Of a DNA stretch of 64,000 bases, positions 35,782-44,020 are shown one piece after another. The notes under the pieces were generated by a model. The model did no database searches, was not told where the DNA came from, and saw only the letters and a list, made by a program, of their open reading frames with translations. Numbering within the stretch: the first letter of the stretch is position 1; every line of letters begins with the position of its first letter. The stretch comes from DAORHV01 sp964434575 (GTDB lineage Bacteria > Patescibacteriota > Gracilibacteria > Peribacterales > Peribacteraceae). The position numbers and the translations under genes were made by a program. The stretch covers positions 1 to 64,000 of the forward strand of contig CAYSWB010000006.1 in assembly GCA_964434575.1 (NCBI GenBank), written 5' to 3'.

Positions 35782-38700
35782 CTAGCGGATGAAGATGCGG
35801 GCGCCCACACCCAGGATGCCGATGATGGTGCCGAGCATCACGATCGGGAACAGCGGGTTGTCGGGCAGCGCGGCGGCCTGGTGGACCGGGGCGAGACTGC
35901 TGGAAGCGGCGCTGGACTGGGCGGCCACCGAAGCGGCGGACGACACGGCGGCTGCGCTGGAGACGGAGACGGAACTGACGGCGGCGGAAGACGACGCTTC
36001 GGCGCTGCTGGAAGCGGCGGGAGCCTGGAAGCGGATGTTCTCGCCCCACGGGCAGTCGGCGCGGTAGTTCAGGTTCTTCATGGCGCGCTGGAGCATCACG
36101 ATCATTTCGGCGCGGTTGATCGGGTCGGCCGGGCGGGCCAGGGCGTTGTTGTACTGGCCCTGGATGATGCAGCGGTCCGCGGCGGCCTGGATGACTCCCG
36201 CGTACCAGGCGTCGTTGGGCACGTCGCCGAACGTCGGAGCGTCCAGAGTGGACTCGAGTCCATAGAAGCGCACGATCATGGCGGCGGCCTCGGCGCGCGA
36301 GATGATCGCGGCCGGCATGGTGTCGCACGGATGGGTGCCGATGCACTCGCCGTAGCCCTTCATGATGCCCTTGTCGGCGACGATCTCGATGAACGGGAAG
36401 AACCAATCGGAGGTCTTCACGTCGTCGAAGGTCGGCACGGACGGCAGCGTCACGTCCTCATCCTTGCCCAGCTTGGCAAGCACCTTGGCGAACTCGGCGC
36501 GGATGGCCGACTCGTTGCCGCGGAAGCGCTTCTGCGAGGGATCCAGGATGCCCAAGTCCAGGAAGGACCTCACGGCATCCTCGTACCAGATGCCGGGATC
36601 AACGTCGGTGTACGGCGTCAGCGGGGCCGCGCCGTGCAGCAGGTCGTTCTCGTCCACGTAGCAGCGGTCCACCGTGCCGATCTCGTCGGGCGTCAGCTCG
36701 CGCTCGGTGAAGTTGTCATCCGGCAGCTGGCGGCGGGCGATGATGGTGGGCACGTCGTCGGGATCGATGTTGCGGACGGTGTTGCCGTTGCCGCGGTTGT
36801 TGCCGCCGTTCGTCTGTTCCTGGACGACGGTGCATTCCTCGACCGCCGGGCAGGACGACTGGACCGTCACGACGACGGTGCCGCTGCCGGCGATGGTGGA
36901 GACCGTGTAGCCCACCGGAGCCATCGCCAGGCCGTTGACGTTATTTGCGGTGATGTACACCGAATACGGGATGTTCACCTGGGTGGAGGCGGGCAAGGTG
37001 ATGGTGACCAGATAGTTGGCGGCGCTGCCGGTGACGTCCATCTGCGAGTGGGCGCCGGTCATGGTGAGCGGGCTGACCGGGAACGCGGCTCCGGTGCCGA
37101 TGAGGGTCACGGTGATGCTGTTGGGGTTGATGCCGTCGCCGGTGTCCTTCACGCGGAACGTGATGGTGGTGCCGAGCGAGGCGTTGGTGGCGAAACGCGA
37201 GGGGTTCTCGCTGTCCACGAAACACGTGGAGCAGGTGCTGGCGATGGTGAAGGTATACGAGGTGCTGGCGGTATTCGGCGTGGACGCCAGGTCCTGCGTG
37301 GAAATGGACACGTCCACCACCTGCCCGCCGGAGAAGTTGGACGTGGGGTTGATGGTGACGGTGTAGTCGGCGGAGGTGCCGGTATAGCCGAATTGCGGGC
37401 TGGCGCTGGTGTAGGTGACGCCCTCGACGGTCACGCTGGTGTTGTTGATGTCCACGCCCGCACCGCCGCTGCTGTCCAAGATGTGGAATGAAATGTTCGT
37501 GTCTGCGGCGACGTTGGTCGCGCTCTGGGCAGGAACAAACGTGCTGAAGGTCGGCGCGTCGCTGTCCACGGTGGTGAACGAATAGGACACCGCGCTCATG
37601 ACGTTGGCCGGGCTGTGCAGGTCCTGGCCGTTGATGACGACCGAAATGACCTTGTTCTGATCGAAGTTGGCCGCCGGGTTGATGGTGACGGTGTAGTCGG
37701 CGGAGGTGCCGGTATAGCTGAATTCGGGGTCGGAGGCGTCGTAGGTGATGGTCGAACCGCCGGCCGGGGTGACGGCGACGGTGACGCTGTTGATGTCCAC
37801 GCCCAAGCCCGGCGTGACGCCGGCCTGGTTCTTGTAATCCTTGATGTGGAACACGATGTTGCTGTTCACGGCCACCCCGGTCGCGCCGCTGGCCGGAACG
37901 CGGCCGTCCACGTACGGAGCGTCATCGTCATCTTCGGTGGTGAACTGCCAGAAGGTGGATGCGTCGTTGGGCGTGGGGCTGGCTGCATCGCTGCCCGAAG
38001 CGGTGACGGTGTAGAGCGTGTTGTACGACAGCGTGCCCACGCTGCCGACGGTGACGTTGCAGGAAGCGATGCGGTTGCTGTTGGTGCGGACGCAGCTCGA
38101 GAACGTCAGCGGCTTGCTGGTGCCGGACAATCCGGTGGTCAGCGAGCCCGAGTTAATGCCCGCGCCGGCGTCGTTGAAGGTATACGTGATCCCGGTCGTG
38201 ACCGACACGTTGGTGGCGGCGTTGGCCGGGCTCAAGCTGGTGAAGGTCGGATCGGTGCTGTCGTCGGACAGGTTCAGGGTCAGGTTTTCCACGGCGTCCA
38301 AGACGTCCGAACCGTTGCCGCCGTTCTCGGCCATGTTGGTGTCGATGGTGCTGCCGAGCGTGAAGGTGTAGCGCATGTTGTACGAGCCGCTGGCGGCCAG
38401 CACTTTCCAGTACAGCTTGCCGAACGTGCGGTCCGCCGGTGCGGCGCCGGTGTTCACCGGAGAGGTGCCGGACGGGTCGTAACCGGTCAGAACGACCTGA
38501 TTTCCCGAGATGGTGTTGGACGGGTACGACGGGAAAATCGGGTGCGTCTGAACGGACGTTGCCGACGTGGTGCAGCCCGAACCCGTGTAGGGAGCGAGGT
38601 AGGTGGGGTTGTACGGGATGATGACGTCGATCGAGTTGGCGTCCAGGCCGTCCGTCTGCACGCGGAAATCGGTGCGGAAACAGCGGCCGACGTAGAACGT

Positions 38701-38913
38701 GGAGCCGCCGTCGGAGGTCACGATCTTCAGGATCTGTCCGGCCGCGGCGTTGGCCAGACGGATTTCACCCGAGAAGCTGGCCGCGCCGATGATCAGCATG
38801 ATGGCCAGGGTGCCTCCCCACAGCGTCATCTTGCGCATCGCGGTCATGCCGGAAGCCCCGGCCTTGGCGGCGGAGCGACGCTTTGCCGATGCGGAAGAGC
38901 GCTTAGGAGTCAC
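35782..38913 (-). CDS. S-layer-type protein: cohesin-like, Ig-like and three SLH domains
   Basis: Up to 1,043 residues. After a basic N-terminus and signal segment (LWGGTLAIMLIIGAASFSG) comes a cohesin-like domain (STFYVGRCFRTDFRVQTDGL, SIDVIIPYNPTYL). Several Big_5/Ig-like domains follow, each opening PTFTSLSPANAATNVSV or similar and containing YTGTSADYTVTINP. Three SLH domains come near residues 770-960 (YTDVDPGIWYEDAVRSFLDL, FDDVKTSDWFFPFIEIVADK, FGDVPNDAWYAGVIQAAADR). A Ser/Ala-rich linker and a C-terminal membrane segment (LFPIVMLGTIIGILGVGARI) end it. SLH domains bind cell-wall polymers. The GTG at 38913 overlaps the dockerin gene by 11 bases; an ATG at 38847 is an alternative that would leave a shorter signal peptide. 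Confidence 0.85.
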   Translation of the reverse strand: MTPKRSSASAKRRSAAKAGASGMTAMRKMTLWGGTLAIMLIIGAASFSGEIRLANAAAGQILKIVTSDGGSTFYVGRCFRTDFRVQTDGLDANSIDVIIPYNPTYLAPYTGSGCTTSATSVQTHPIFPSYPSNTISGNQVVLTGYDPSGTSPVNTGAAPADRTFGKLYWKVLAASGSYNMRYTFTLGSTIDTNMAENGGNGSDVLDAVENLTLNLSDDSTDPTFTSLSPANAATNVSVTTGITYTFNDAGAGINSGSLTTGLSGTSKPLTFSSCVRTNSNRIASCNVTVGSVGTLSYNTLYTVTASGSDAASPTPNDASTFWQFTTEDDDDAPYVDGRVPASGATGVAVNSNIVFHIKDYKNQAGVTPGLGVDINSVTVAVTPAGGSTITYDASDPEFSYTGTSADYTVTINPAANFDQNKVISVVINGQDLHSPANVMSAVSYSFTTVDSDAPTFSTFVPAQSATNVAADTNISFHILDSSGGAGVDINNTSVTVEGVTYTSASPQFGYTGTSADYTVTINPTSNFSGGQVVDVSISTQDLASTPNTASTSYTFTIASTCSTCFVDSENPSRFATNASLGTTITFRVKDTGDGINPNSITVTLIGTGAAFPVSPLTMTGAHSQMDVTGSAANYLVTITLPASTQVNIPYSVYITANNVNGLAMAPVGYTVSTIAGSGTVVVTVQSSCPAVEECTVVQEQTNGGNNRGNGNTVRNIDPDDVPTIIARRQLPDDNFTERELTPDEIGTVDRCYVDENDLLHGAAPLTPYTDVDPGIWYEDAVRSFLDLGILDPSQKRFRGNESAIRAEFAKVLAKLGKDEDVTLPSVPTFDDVKTSDWFFPFIEIVADKGIMKGYGECIGTHPCDTMPAAIISRAEAAAMIVRFYGLESTLDAPTFGDVPNDAWYAGVIQAAADRCIIQGQYNNALARPADPINRAEMIVMLQRAMKNLNYRADCPWGENIRFQAPAASSSAEASSSAAVSSVSVSSAAAVSSAASVAAQSSAASSSLAPVHQAAALPDNPLFPIVMLGTIIGILGVGARIFIR

Positions 38914-39589
38914 CGGTGACGTTGAGATTGGTTACGGCGTTTGTGAGGTCGATGCCGTTGACGATGCTGTCGCGGTTCAAGTCCAGGCGGGCGCTTCCTC
39001 CAAGCAGTCCGGCCACGATGAGGGACAGGTCGATGCCGTTCACTTTGTTGTCGCCGTCGGTGCTGTTCACGTCGCCGGACAGGAGTTTGAACGTGCCGCC
39101 GTCGGAGAAGTCGACGGTGGTGTTGTTGGCGATCGCCACGCTGCTCTTCAGGCGGCGCAGGTGCGAGAAACCCTTGGCGGTGATGTCGTACGTACCGGGC
39201 GTCAGCATGAGCGTGATGCCGCTGTACGTGCCGCCGGAACCGGTGTTCACGGTGGTGCTGGTGAGCGGCGTGGTGGACCCGATGCTGCGCACTTCCACCG
39301 TCAGCAGGGTCGAGTTGTTGCCGGTGCCGGGAATGCGCTTCTCGGGGATGGCGATGACGTTGATGCTCGTGGAACCCACGACCACCAAACCGACCGTGCT
39401 CTGGGCCTGCGTGCTCAGCAGCGCGGCGAGCATGCCGCCGGACATGAGCAGGAAGCATCCGAGCACCGACAAGCGATGACCGATGTGCAGGTCATGCCAG
39501 CCGCGGGCACGGCGCTTCTTCGAAGCCGGAATCTGACGTTTCTTGATGGGTATTGGTTTGATGAAGACTATGTCTATTTTAGCATACAA
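38903..39589 (-). CDS. small exported protein with dockerin-type repeats
   Basis: Up to 228 residues. A basic stretch (KKRRARGWHDLHIGHR) precedes a signal segment (LSVLGCFLLMSGGMLAALLS) and a carboxypeptidase-regulatory/fibronectin-like region (TYSGITLMLTPGTYDITAKG). The last 55 residues hold two calcium-loop repeats of the dockerin type I pattern: GDVNSTDGDNKVNGIDLSLI and LDLNRDSIVNGIDLTNAV. Dockerins bind cohesins, and the next gene, overlapping by 11 bases, starts with a cohesin-like domain. The start is uncertain. The only standard in-frame start before the signal peptide is a TTG at 39589, which lies against a TATGCT -10-like element; an AUA nine bases after that element is a speculative alternative. 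Confidence 0.75.
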   Translation of the reverse strand: MYAKIDIVFIKPIPIKKRQIPASKKRRARGWHDLHIGHRLSVLGCFLLMSGGMLAALLSTQAQSTVGLVVVGSTSINVIAIPEKRIPGTGNNSTLLTVEVRSIGSTTPLTSTTVNTGSGGTYSGITLMLTPGTYDITAKGFSHLRRLKSSVAIANNTTVDFSDGGTFKLLSGDVNSTDGDNKVNGIDLSLIVAGLLGGSARLDLNRDSIVNGIDLTNAVTNLNVTGDS

Positions 39590-39635
39590 ATGCCCTTTTC
39601 GGCAATCCCGGGGTTGGAGCCCCGTTACGGGCCGT

Positions 39636-40388
39636 TTATTGCTGCAATGCGCCTCCGGCCGGCTTCAGCCGTTCGGCTTTTTGGCGGATGAACGCCGTCA
39701 TCTCGCCGATGAGTTTTTCGGTCGTCACGCCGGCCTCGATCAGGCGTCTGGCGCGTTCGCCGCAGCCCGAGCACACGCCTTCGCACAATATGCGGACCTC
39801 CTTGCGGAACGCTTCCTCCGGCGAAGCGGCGGGGCCGTCGTCGTACTCCGGCAGTTCGGCGTGCGCGCTCGCGGCCACGTCCTCATCGGAAGCGTCACCC
39901 TCCATGTTGGCCATGCGGTGCAGGTAGGCATCGAAGCTCTCGCCGTCCAGGTCGTCGGCGCCGGGCAGGTCGGCTTCGGCCATGCGGCGGATGTAGTCGT
40001 CGCTCACGCTCCTGCGCCGCGTCGTGCCGCGACGGCCGGCGCCGTGGCGCGGGTCCAGGCCGGGCTGCCGGCGGGCTTCGCGCCGCTGCTGCTCCGGCGT
40101 CGCCTCGCCTCGCTCACTCACGTCGGCGGCGAAAATATCGCGCAGGCGGCCGAGCGTTTCCAGCGCGACGATCGCGTCTTGCCGCAGGTCTGCATCGATG
40201 GGAAGTTCCTCGATCACCTCCGCGGCGGTCGGGCCGTTCACCCGCGAGTCACGGCCGTGCATCAGAAACGCTTGCACGCGATCGCCGAATTCATCCACCG
40301 GCACGCGCGCCTCCACGCGGCGATAGTCGAGCTCGACCGGAGTCATGGTTTTTTTGCTCGTCGCCGCGGAAGGAAGTCCCTCGGGCAT
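39636..40388 (-). CDS. charged cytoplasmic protein of unknown function
   Basis: 250 residues, rich in Glu/Asp/Arg, with no membrane segment. An N-terminal helical part (ALETLGRLRDIFAADVSERG) leads to a low-complexity Arg-rich linker (RHGAGRRGTTRRRS) and a C-terminal helical part containing CEGVCSGCGERARRLIEAG, three cysteines that could bind metal or form a redox site. No family recognised. TACAAT ends 6 bases before the ATG, supporting the start. Confidence 0.65.
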   Translation of the reverse strand: MPEGLPSAATSKKTMTPVELDYRRVEARVPVDEFGDRVQAFLMHGRDSRVNGPTAAEVIEELPIDADLRQDAIVALETLGRLRDIFAADVSERGEATPEQQRREARRQPGLDPRHGAGRRGTTRRRSVSDDYIRRMAEADLPGADDLDGESFDAYLHRMANMEGDASDEDVAASAHAELPEYDDGPAASPEEAFRKEVRILCEGVCSGCGERARRLIEAGVTTEKLIGEMTAFIRQKAERLKPAGGALQQ

Positions 40389-40394
40389 GGCTCA

Positions 40395-40400
40395 ATTGTA
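40395..40400 (-). promoter_or_regulatory. -10 element of the 39636..40388 gene, leaderless
   Basis: Minus-strand TACAAT ends 6 bases before the ATG at 40388. Confidence 0.55.
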
Positions 40401-40518
40401 TGCAGCCGCCGAACGGGAGCGAGAAAATACCCGGGGTGTACCCGGCAAGCGGCTCCTGGAATGGAAAAAAGATCTGATTAACGGATAAAATCATTCCCAA
40501 TGTCCTCTTTCCTTATTA

Positions 40519-40546
40519 TTGACATTCGCTGATAAATACGAATAAT
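40519..40546 (+). promoter_or_regulatory. sigma70-like promoter of the 40556 gene, near leaderless
   Basis: TTGACA (40519-40524), a 16-base spacer and AATAAT (40541-40546), ending 9 bases before the ATG at 40556. Confidence 0.6.
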
Positions 40547-40555
40547 GCATAAACT

Positions 40556-41668
40556 ATGAAGATTGAGACATTCGTCCGCGCAAGCGACAGGCAAATCGAG
40601 TCGGCCGGCGGCGACGCCGAAGCGGCGCAGCGGCGCATGCTGGACTGGCATGCGGAATTCAGCCACAACGATGGCTACCGCATGGCGCTTGGTGATTTCG
40701 CAGTCGTGCCGGGAAAACCGTGGAAGCATCACTTTTCCTCGCTGGCCAGAGGCTTGGATCACGCCACCCCGCTGAATGGCGGCGAAGTGGGAGCATCCAC
40801 GGCCCGCCGCTCGGTCAGCACGTCGGAATCGCTGGAAGTCCGCGGCATCGAACTCATCCGGCATCTCAGCGGCGAGCTGTTGCTCGCCTGCATGGAGGCG
40901 GATCCGCGCGGCCTGATCGACGACAAGGAGCGGGCCCGCAGGGTGCTGATGGAGGACCGCCAATTCGCGCCCACGGGCTACCTGGCCGTGGCGGACATCG
41001 CCATGGTGGGCGAAAAAACCGCGGAATTCGACATTACGCAGGTCGGAGACGTGTTCGTGGCCTTGGACACCGGCGGCCGCGTCCCGCACGTCCTACAGGG
41101 CTCCCTGCAAGAGCGCGCCCATGCCGGCGAGGTCATTCTGGGTGAAGAAAAGCAGATCGACCTGTTCAAAGGCGAGCTGAAGACGTGGATTTCGACCCAA
41201 TACCCGCACGTCAGCGACCAGTTCTTCTACGATCTCATCTTCAACGGGACCTTCCGCCCGCAGTTCACGCCCCAAGGCGTGGGCGACGTGGAGGCGTTCA
41301 AGGCGATCGTGACCGCCGAGCTGCGCCAGTACGCCTGTACCAAGTACGCGGCACAAGGCCTGACGGACGACATCTTCGACCGCATGATCGAGAAGGGCAT
41401 GACGCCCTGGCAGCAGTTGGTCGCGCAGAACAATCCGGCGGCCGGTCCGTTCTGGTATCCGGCGCTGGACCCCGTGGGAGACACGCCGGAGCAGGGCGTC
41501 CACCGGGTGCGTTTCCACATAGACAACGTGCTGCAAGGCACCCCGGTGCGCCTGACCATGTGGACCGACGGTTCTGTGCCGGCGGCGCCGGCGGGCATCG
41601 CCATCGGCAACCTCAAAGGCCTGAACGCCTACGGCGAACAGACGCGTCTGGAACTCCAACTCGGCTAA
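40556..41668 (+). CDS. 370-residue cytoplasmic protein of unknown function
   Basis: No signal peptide or membrane segment. The N-terminal half mixes helix and strand (YRMALGDFAVVPGKPWKHHF, GRVPHVLQGSLQERAHAGEV). The middle has a helical stretch (DVEAFKAIVTAELRQYACTK), and the C-terminal part reads like a small beta domain (VHRVRFHIDNVLQGTPVRLT). I do not recognise a family and see no catalytic signature. The consensus TTGACA promoter 9 bases before the ATG fixes the start. Its TAA stop overlaps the TAG of the convergent gene. Confidence 0.65.
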   Translation: MKIETFVRASDRQIESAGGDAEAAQRRMLDWHAEFSHNDGYRMALGDFAVVPGKPWKHHFSSLARGLDHATPLNGGEVGASTARRSVSTSESLEVRGIELIRHLSGELLLACMEADPRGLIDDKERARRVLMEDRQFAPTGYLAVADIAMVGEKTAEFDITQVGDVFVALDTGGRVPHVLQGSLQERAHAGEVILGEEKQIDLFKGELKTWISTQYPHVSDQFFYDLIFNGTFRPQFTPQGVGDVEAFKAIVTAELRQYACTKYAAQGLTDDIFDRMIEKGMTPWQQLVAQNNPAAGPFWYPALDPVGDTPEQGVHRVRFHIDNVLQGTPVRLTMWTDGSVPAAPAGIAIGNLKGLNAYGEQTRLELQLG

Positions 41669-42060
41669 ACCGCTTTGAAGAGCTGCGGGTTGGACCGTAC
41701 GATCTCGTCCTCCCTGACGTTCATCAAGATGGTGTCTTCCTTGCCCGGGACGCAACGCAAGACCTGGATCTTGCCGCTCTCCTGACGGCGCACGATCTGC
41801 CAGTCGGTTTCGCCGCGCAGCGTGATGTTCGTACCGTGGGCCAGGTTCACGCCGTTGATGCGGCAGTAGCCGCCCAGTTCTTCCACAAACGGACCCGCCG
41901 CAGGGTGCACGGCCTCGACGGCGCGGCGAAACAGCGAACCGAAGCGCTGGCGAAGCGTACGGGTCTTCGGCGTTTCGGCGGGCGTCTCAGGAACTCCGGG
42001 AATCGGTTCCATCTGCGGGAGGTTTTCTCCTTTGCCGCCTTTGTTGGGATCTTTGGCCAT
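41665..42060 (-). CDS. small basic protein of unknown function
   Basis: 131 residues. A Gly/Lys/Pro-rich N-terminus (MAKDPNKGGKGENL) leads to a basic amphipathic stretch (TLRQRFGSLFRRAVEAV) and a compact beta-rich C-terminus (YCRINGVNLAHGTNITLRGE, DWQIVRRQESGKIQVLRCVP). No family recognised. The ATG at 42060 is preferred over one six codons upstream because the extended TGC-TATACT ends 8 bases before it. Confidence 0.6.
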   Translation of the reverse strand: MAKDPNKGGKGENLPQMEPIPGVPETPAETPKTRTLRQRFGSLFRRAVEAVHPAAGPFVEELGGYCRINGVNLAHGTNITLRGETDWQIVRRQESGKIQVLRCVPGKEDTILMNVREDEIVRSNPQLFKAV

Positions 42061-42068
42061 ATCGAAAC

Positions 42069-42077
42069 AGTATAGCA
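42069..42077 (-). promoter_or_regulatory. extended -10 of the 41665..42060 gene, near leaderless
   Basis: Minus-strand TGC-TATACT ends 8 bases before the ATG at 42060. Confidence 0.6.
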
Positions 42078-42132
42078 TATGTTCATGACGGCGACGAGTG
42101 CGGGGACCGATTGCCTCGCAGGCGGATCGGCC

Positions 42133-42138
42133 TACAAT
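42133..42138 (+). promoter_or_regulatory. -10 element of the slipin gene
   Basis: TACAAT, 20 bases before the ATG at 42159. The predicted leader is about 14 bases and C/T-rich. Confidence 0.5.
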
Positions 42139-42158
42139 ACGGGCGTTCCCCCTTTTCC

Positions 42159-42935
42159 ATGCCCGTCTTCGCTCCCCTGTTCGGACTCGTCGGCCTGGCC
42201 ATTCCGGCCATCATCCTTTTGTTATCGTTCATCAAGCAGGTGGACCAATACGAGCGCGGCATCGTGCTCACCATGGGTAAGTACAGCAAGATGTGGGCGC
42301 CCGGCTGGCACATCCTTATTCCCATCTTCCAGCGGCTCATCAAAGTGGACGTGCGCGTGAAGGCAGTGGACGTACCGGACCAGGAAGCCATCACCCGCGA
42401 CAACATTCCCATCAAGATCAACGCCGTCATCTACTTCAAGGTCAGCGACGCGTCCAAGGCGGTGCTGGAAGTGGAGAACTTCTTCTATGCCGTCAGCCAG
42501 CTGGCCCAGACCACCATGCGCAATTCGGTGGGCGAGGTGACCTTGGCCGACCTGCTGTCCAAGAAGAAGGAGATCAGCGACGGCATCAAGGCCGTGGTGG
42601 ACAAGATTTCAGATGCCTGGGGCATCGACGTGCAGTCCGTGGAGCTTAAAGACATCGTGCTGCCGGACACGCTGAAGCGCACCATCGCCAAGGTGGCAGA
42701 GGCCGACCGCGAGAAGCAGGCCGTCATCATCAACTCGGAAGGAGAGCTGGCCGCAGCATCGAACATCGCCCAGGCCGCCCAGACGCTTGCCAACACGCCG
42801 GGCGCCTTGCACCTGCGCACGCTGCAGAGCATCAACGACATCAGCTCGGATCAGTCCAACACGACGGTCTGGATGGTGCCCGTGGAAGCCCTGCGCGCGC
42901 TGGAGAGCATCACCAAGTATATGGAGAAGAAGTAG
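42159..42935 (+). CDS. SPFH/band 7 family protein (slipin)
   Basis: 258 residues. An N-terminal membrane segment (LVGLAIPAIILLLSFI) is followed by the SPFH core: VDQYERGIVLTMGKYSKMWA, PGWHILIPIF, DVPDQEAITRDNIPIKINAV, VSQLAQTTMRNSVGEVTLAD and WGIDVQSVELKDIVLPDTLK. A coiled-coil segment (AKVAEADREKQAVIINSEGE) completes the domain. Slipins and stomatins form membrane-associated oligomers that organise membrane domains and often regulate proteases. No NfeD partner gene is adjacent. The start follows the -10 element; longer in-frame extensions lie inside the promoter. Confidence 0.92.
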   Translation: MPVFAPLFGLVGLAIPAIILLLSFIKQVDQYERGIVLTMGKYSKMWAPGWHILIPIFQRLIKVDVRVKAVDVPDQEAITRDNIPIKINAVIYFKVSDASKAVLEVENFFYAVSQLAQTTMRNSVGEVTLADLLSKKKEISDGIKAVVDKISDAWGIDVQSVELKDIVLPDTLKRTIAKVAEADREKQAVIINSEGELAAASNIAQAAQTLANTPGALHLRTLQSINDISSDQSNTTVWMVPVEALRALESITKYMEKK

Positions 42936-42966
42936 TCAGGAACTCCGTAACGTAATCGACACCACC

Positions 42967-43014
42967 AACGCTCCGCCCGGGCAAGGAGTTTGCCCTCGTC
43001 CGGCGGGGCGTTTT
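42967..43014 (+). terminator. Rho-independent terminator after the slipin gene
   Basis: An 11-bp stem (AACGCTCCGCC with GGCGGGGCGTT, one G-T pair) closes a long inner region and runs into TTTT. The next gene's extended -10 begins two bases after the T-run. Confidence 0.75.
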
Positions 43015-43015
43015 C

Positions 43016-43024
43016 TGTTATACT
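43016..43024 (+). promoter_or_regulatory. extended -10 promoter of the 43090 gene
   Basis: TGT-TATACT. It gives a CA-rich leader of about 60 bases without a Shine-Dalgarno sequence. Confidence 0.6.
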
Positions 43025-43089
43025 GGTGAGATTCGTTCGCCAAAGGACAAACGATCAACACCAATATCAACCACTCACACACATCTACC

Positions 43090-43470
43090 ATGACCATCGA
43101 GGCATGCATCGCTCACGCGATCCACAAGGATTTGGACATCATCGAGGCATTGCCCGAGGTGTATGACCTGCCGATGGAACAGCTGGAAGAGCACATCGAC
43201 ACCTACATTCGCAACCTGCAGAACGATTTGGTGCGCACCGTAAAGAGCCTTGGCGAGCCCTACCTGAAGGCCAAAGACCCGGCCGGCCTGTGCATCACCT
43301 GCCTGCGCGCCGGCGTTGCCCTGCCCCCGGAAATGATGCTGAAGATGTGCCAGACGATCCTGCAGCTGTCGTCCATCGATGCGCGCTTCATCGCCGATAC
43401 CGACGAAGGCACGGCCATCTACTACATGAAGCTCACCATGCCGAAGGAGGAGGTGGGAGTCAGCGCGTAG
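43090..43470 (+). CDS. small helical protein of unknown function
   Basis: 126 residues, acidic, predicted mostly helical (DLDIIEALPEVYDLPMEQLE, IDTYIRNLQNDLVRTVKSLG), with a CITC motif at mid-length. The C-terminus is beta-like (ARFIADTDEGTAIYYMKLTM). No signal peptide and no family recognised. It is monocistronic, with a clear promoter, and converges on the ribosomal rpsI operon. Confidence 0.6.
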   Translation: MTIEACIAHAIHKDLDIIEALPEVYDLPMEQLEEHIDTYIRNLQNDLVRTVKSLGEPYLKAKDPAGLCITCLRAGVALPPEMMLKMCQTILQLSSIDARFIADTDEGTAIYYMKLTMPKEEVGVSA

Positions 43471-43531
43471 TGGGAAGCCGACAGACGGCAAAGAAACGCG
43501 TCCAAAAACTGATCCCTGCGAGGAAGGGAGC

Positions 43532-43576
43532 CGGCATTTCGTGAAGCGTATCGCGACATACGCTGAACGAATGCCG
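43532..43576. other. long imperfect inverted repeat between convergent transcription units
   Basis: Outer arms CGGCATTTCGT/ACGAATGCCG (10 bp with one bulge), a symmetric GA/GA internal loop and inner arms AGCGTAT/ATACGCT (7 bp) around a 6-base loop. No T-run follows on either strand. It could be a bidirectional transcript-end structure or a protein-bound RNA element. Confidence 0.5.
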
Positions 43577-43617
43577 AGCGAACCTGACAAAGCAGGGGCT
43601 GTTTTTCGCGCGTTTTC

Positions 43618-44016
43618 TTAACGCTTGGCGAACTGCGGGGCGCGACGAGCGCGATGCAAACCCGGCTTCTTGCGCTCCTTCTTGCGGCTGTCGCGGCGGA
43701 GGAATCCGGCGGACTTGAGCGTAGGGCGGTATGCGGGGTCGATGAGCACCAGCGCGCGGCTGATGCCGAGGCGGATGGCGTCGCTCTGGCCGACCTTGCC
43801 GCCGCCTTCCACGAAAGCGACGATATCGACCTTCTTGAGCAGGTCCGTCAGGCCCAGCGGGGCCAGGGCGTTCTCGATCAGGGGCTCGAACAGGTACTCC
43901 TTCATCGGCATGTCGTTCACCGTCATCTTGCCCTCTCCCTCCTGGAACAGGCGCACGCGGGCGATGGCGTTCTTGCGCTTGCCGAGGCCGTAGAAGTAAG
44001 GACGCTGGGTAGCCAT
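43618..44016 (-). CDS. rpsI: 30S ribosomal protein S9
   Basis: 132 residues. S9 landmarks: YFYGLGKRKNAIARVRLFQE, MPMKEYLFEPLIENALAPLG, FVEGGGKVGQSDAIRLGISR and DPAYRPTLKSAGFLRRDSRK, with the basic C-terminal tail that reaches the P-site tRNA. Last gene of the infA-rpmJ-rpsM-rpsK-rpsD-rpoA-rplQ-rplM-rpsI run; it starts 4 bases after rplM. Confidence 0.97.
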   Translation of the reverse strand: MATQRPYFYGLGKRKNAIARVRLFQEGEGKMTVNDMPMKEYLFEPLIENALAPLGLTDLLKKVDIVAFVEGGGKVGQSDAIRLGISRALVLIDPAYRPTLKSAGFLRRDSRKKERKKPGLHRARRAPQFAKR

Positions 44017-44020
44017 AGGA

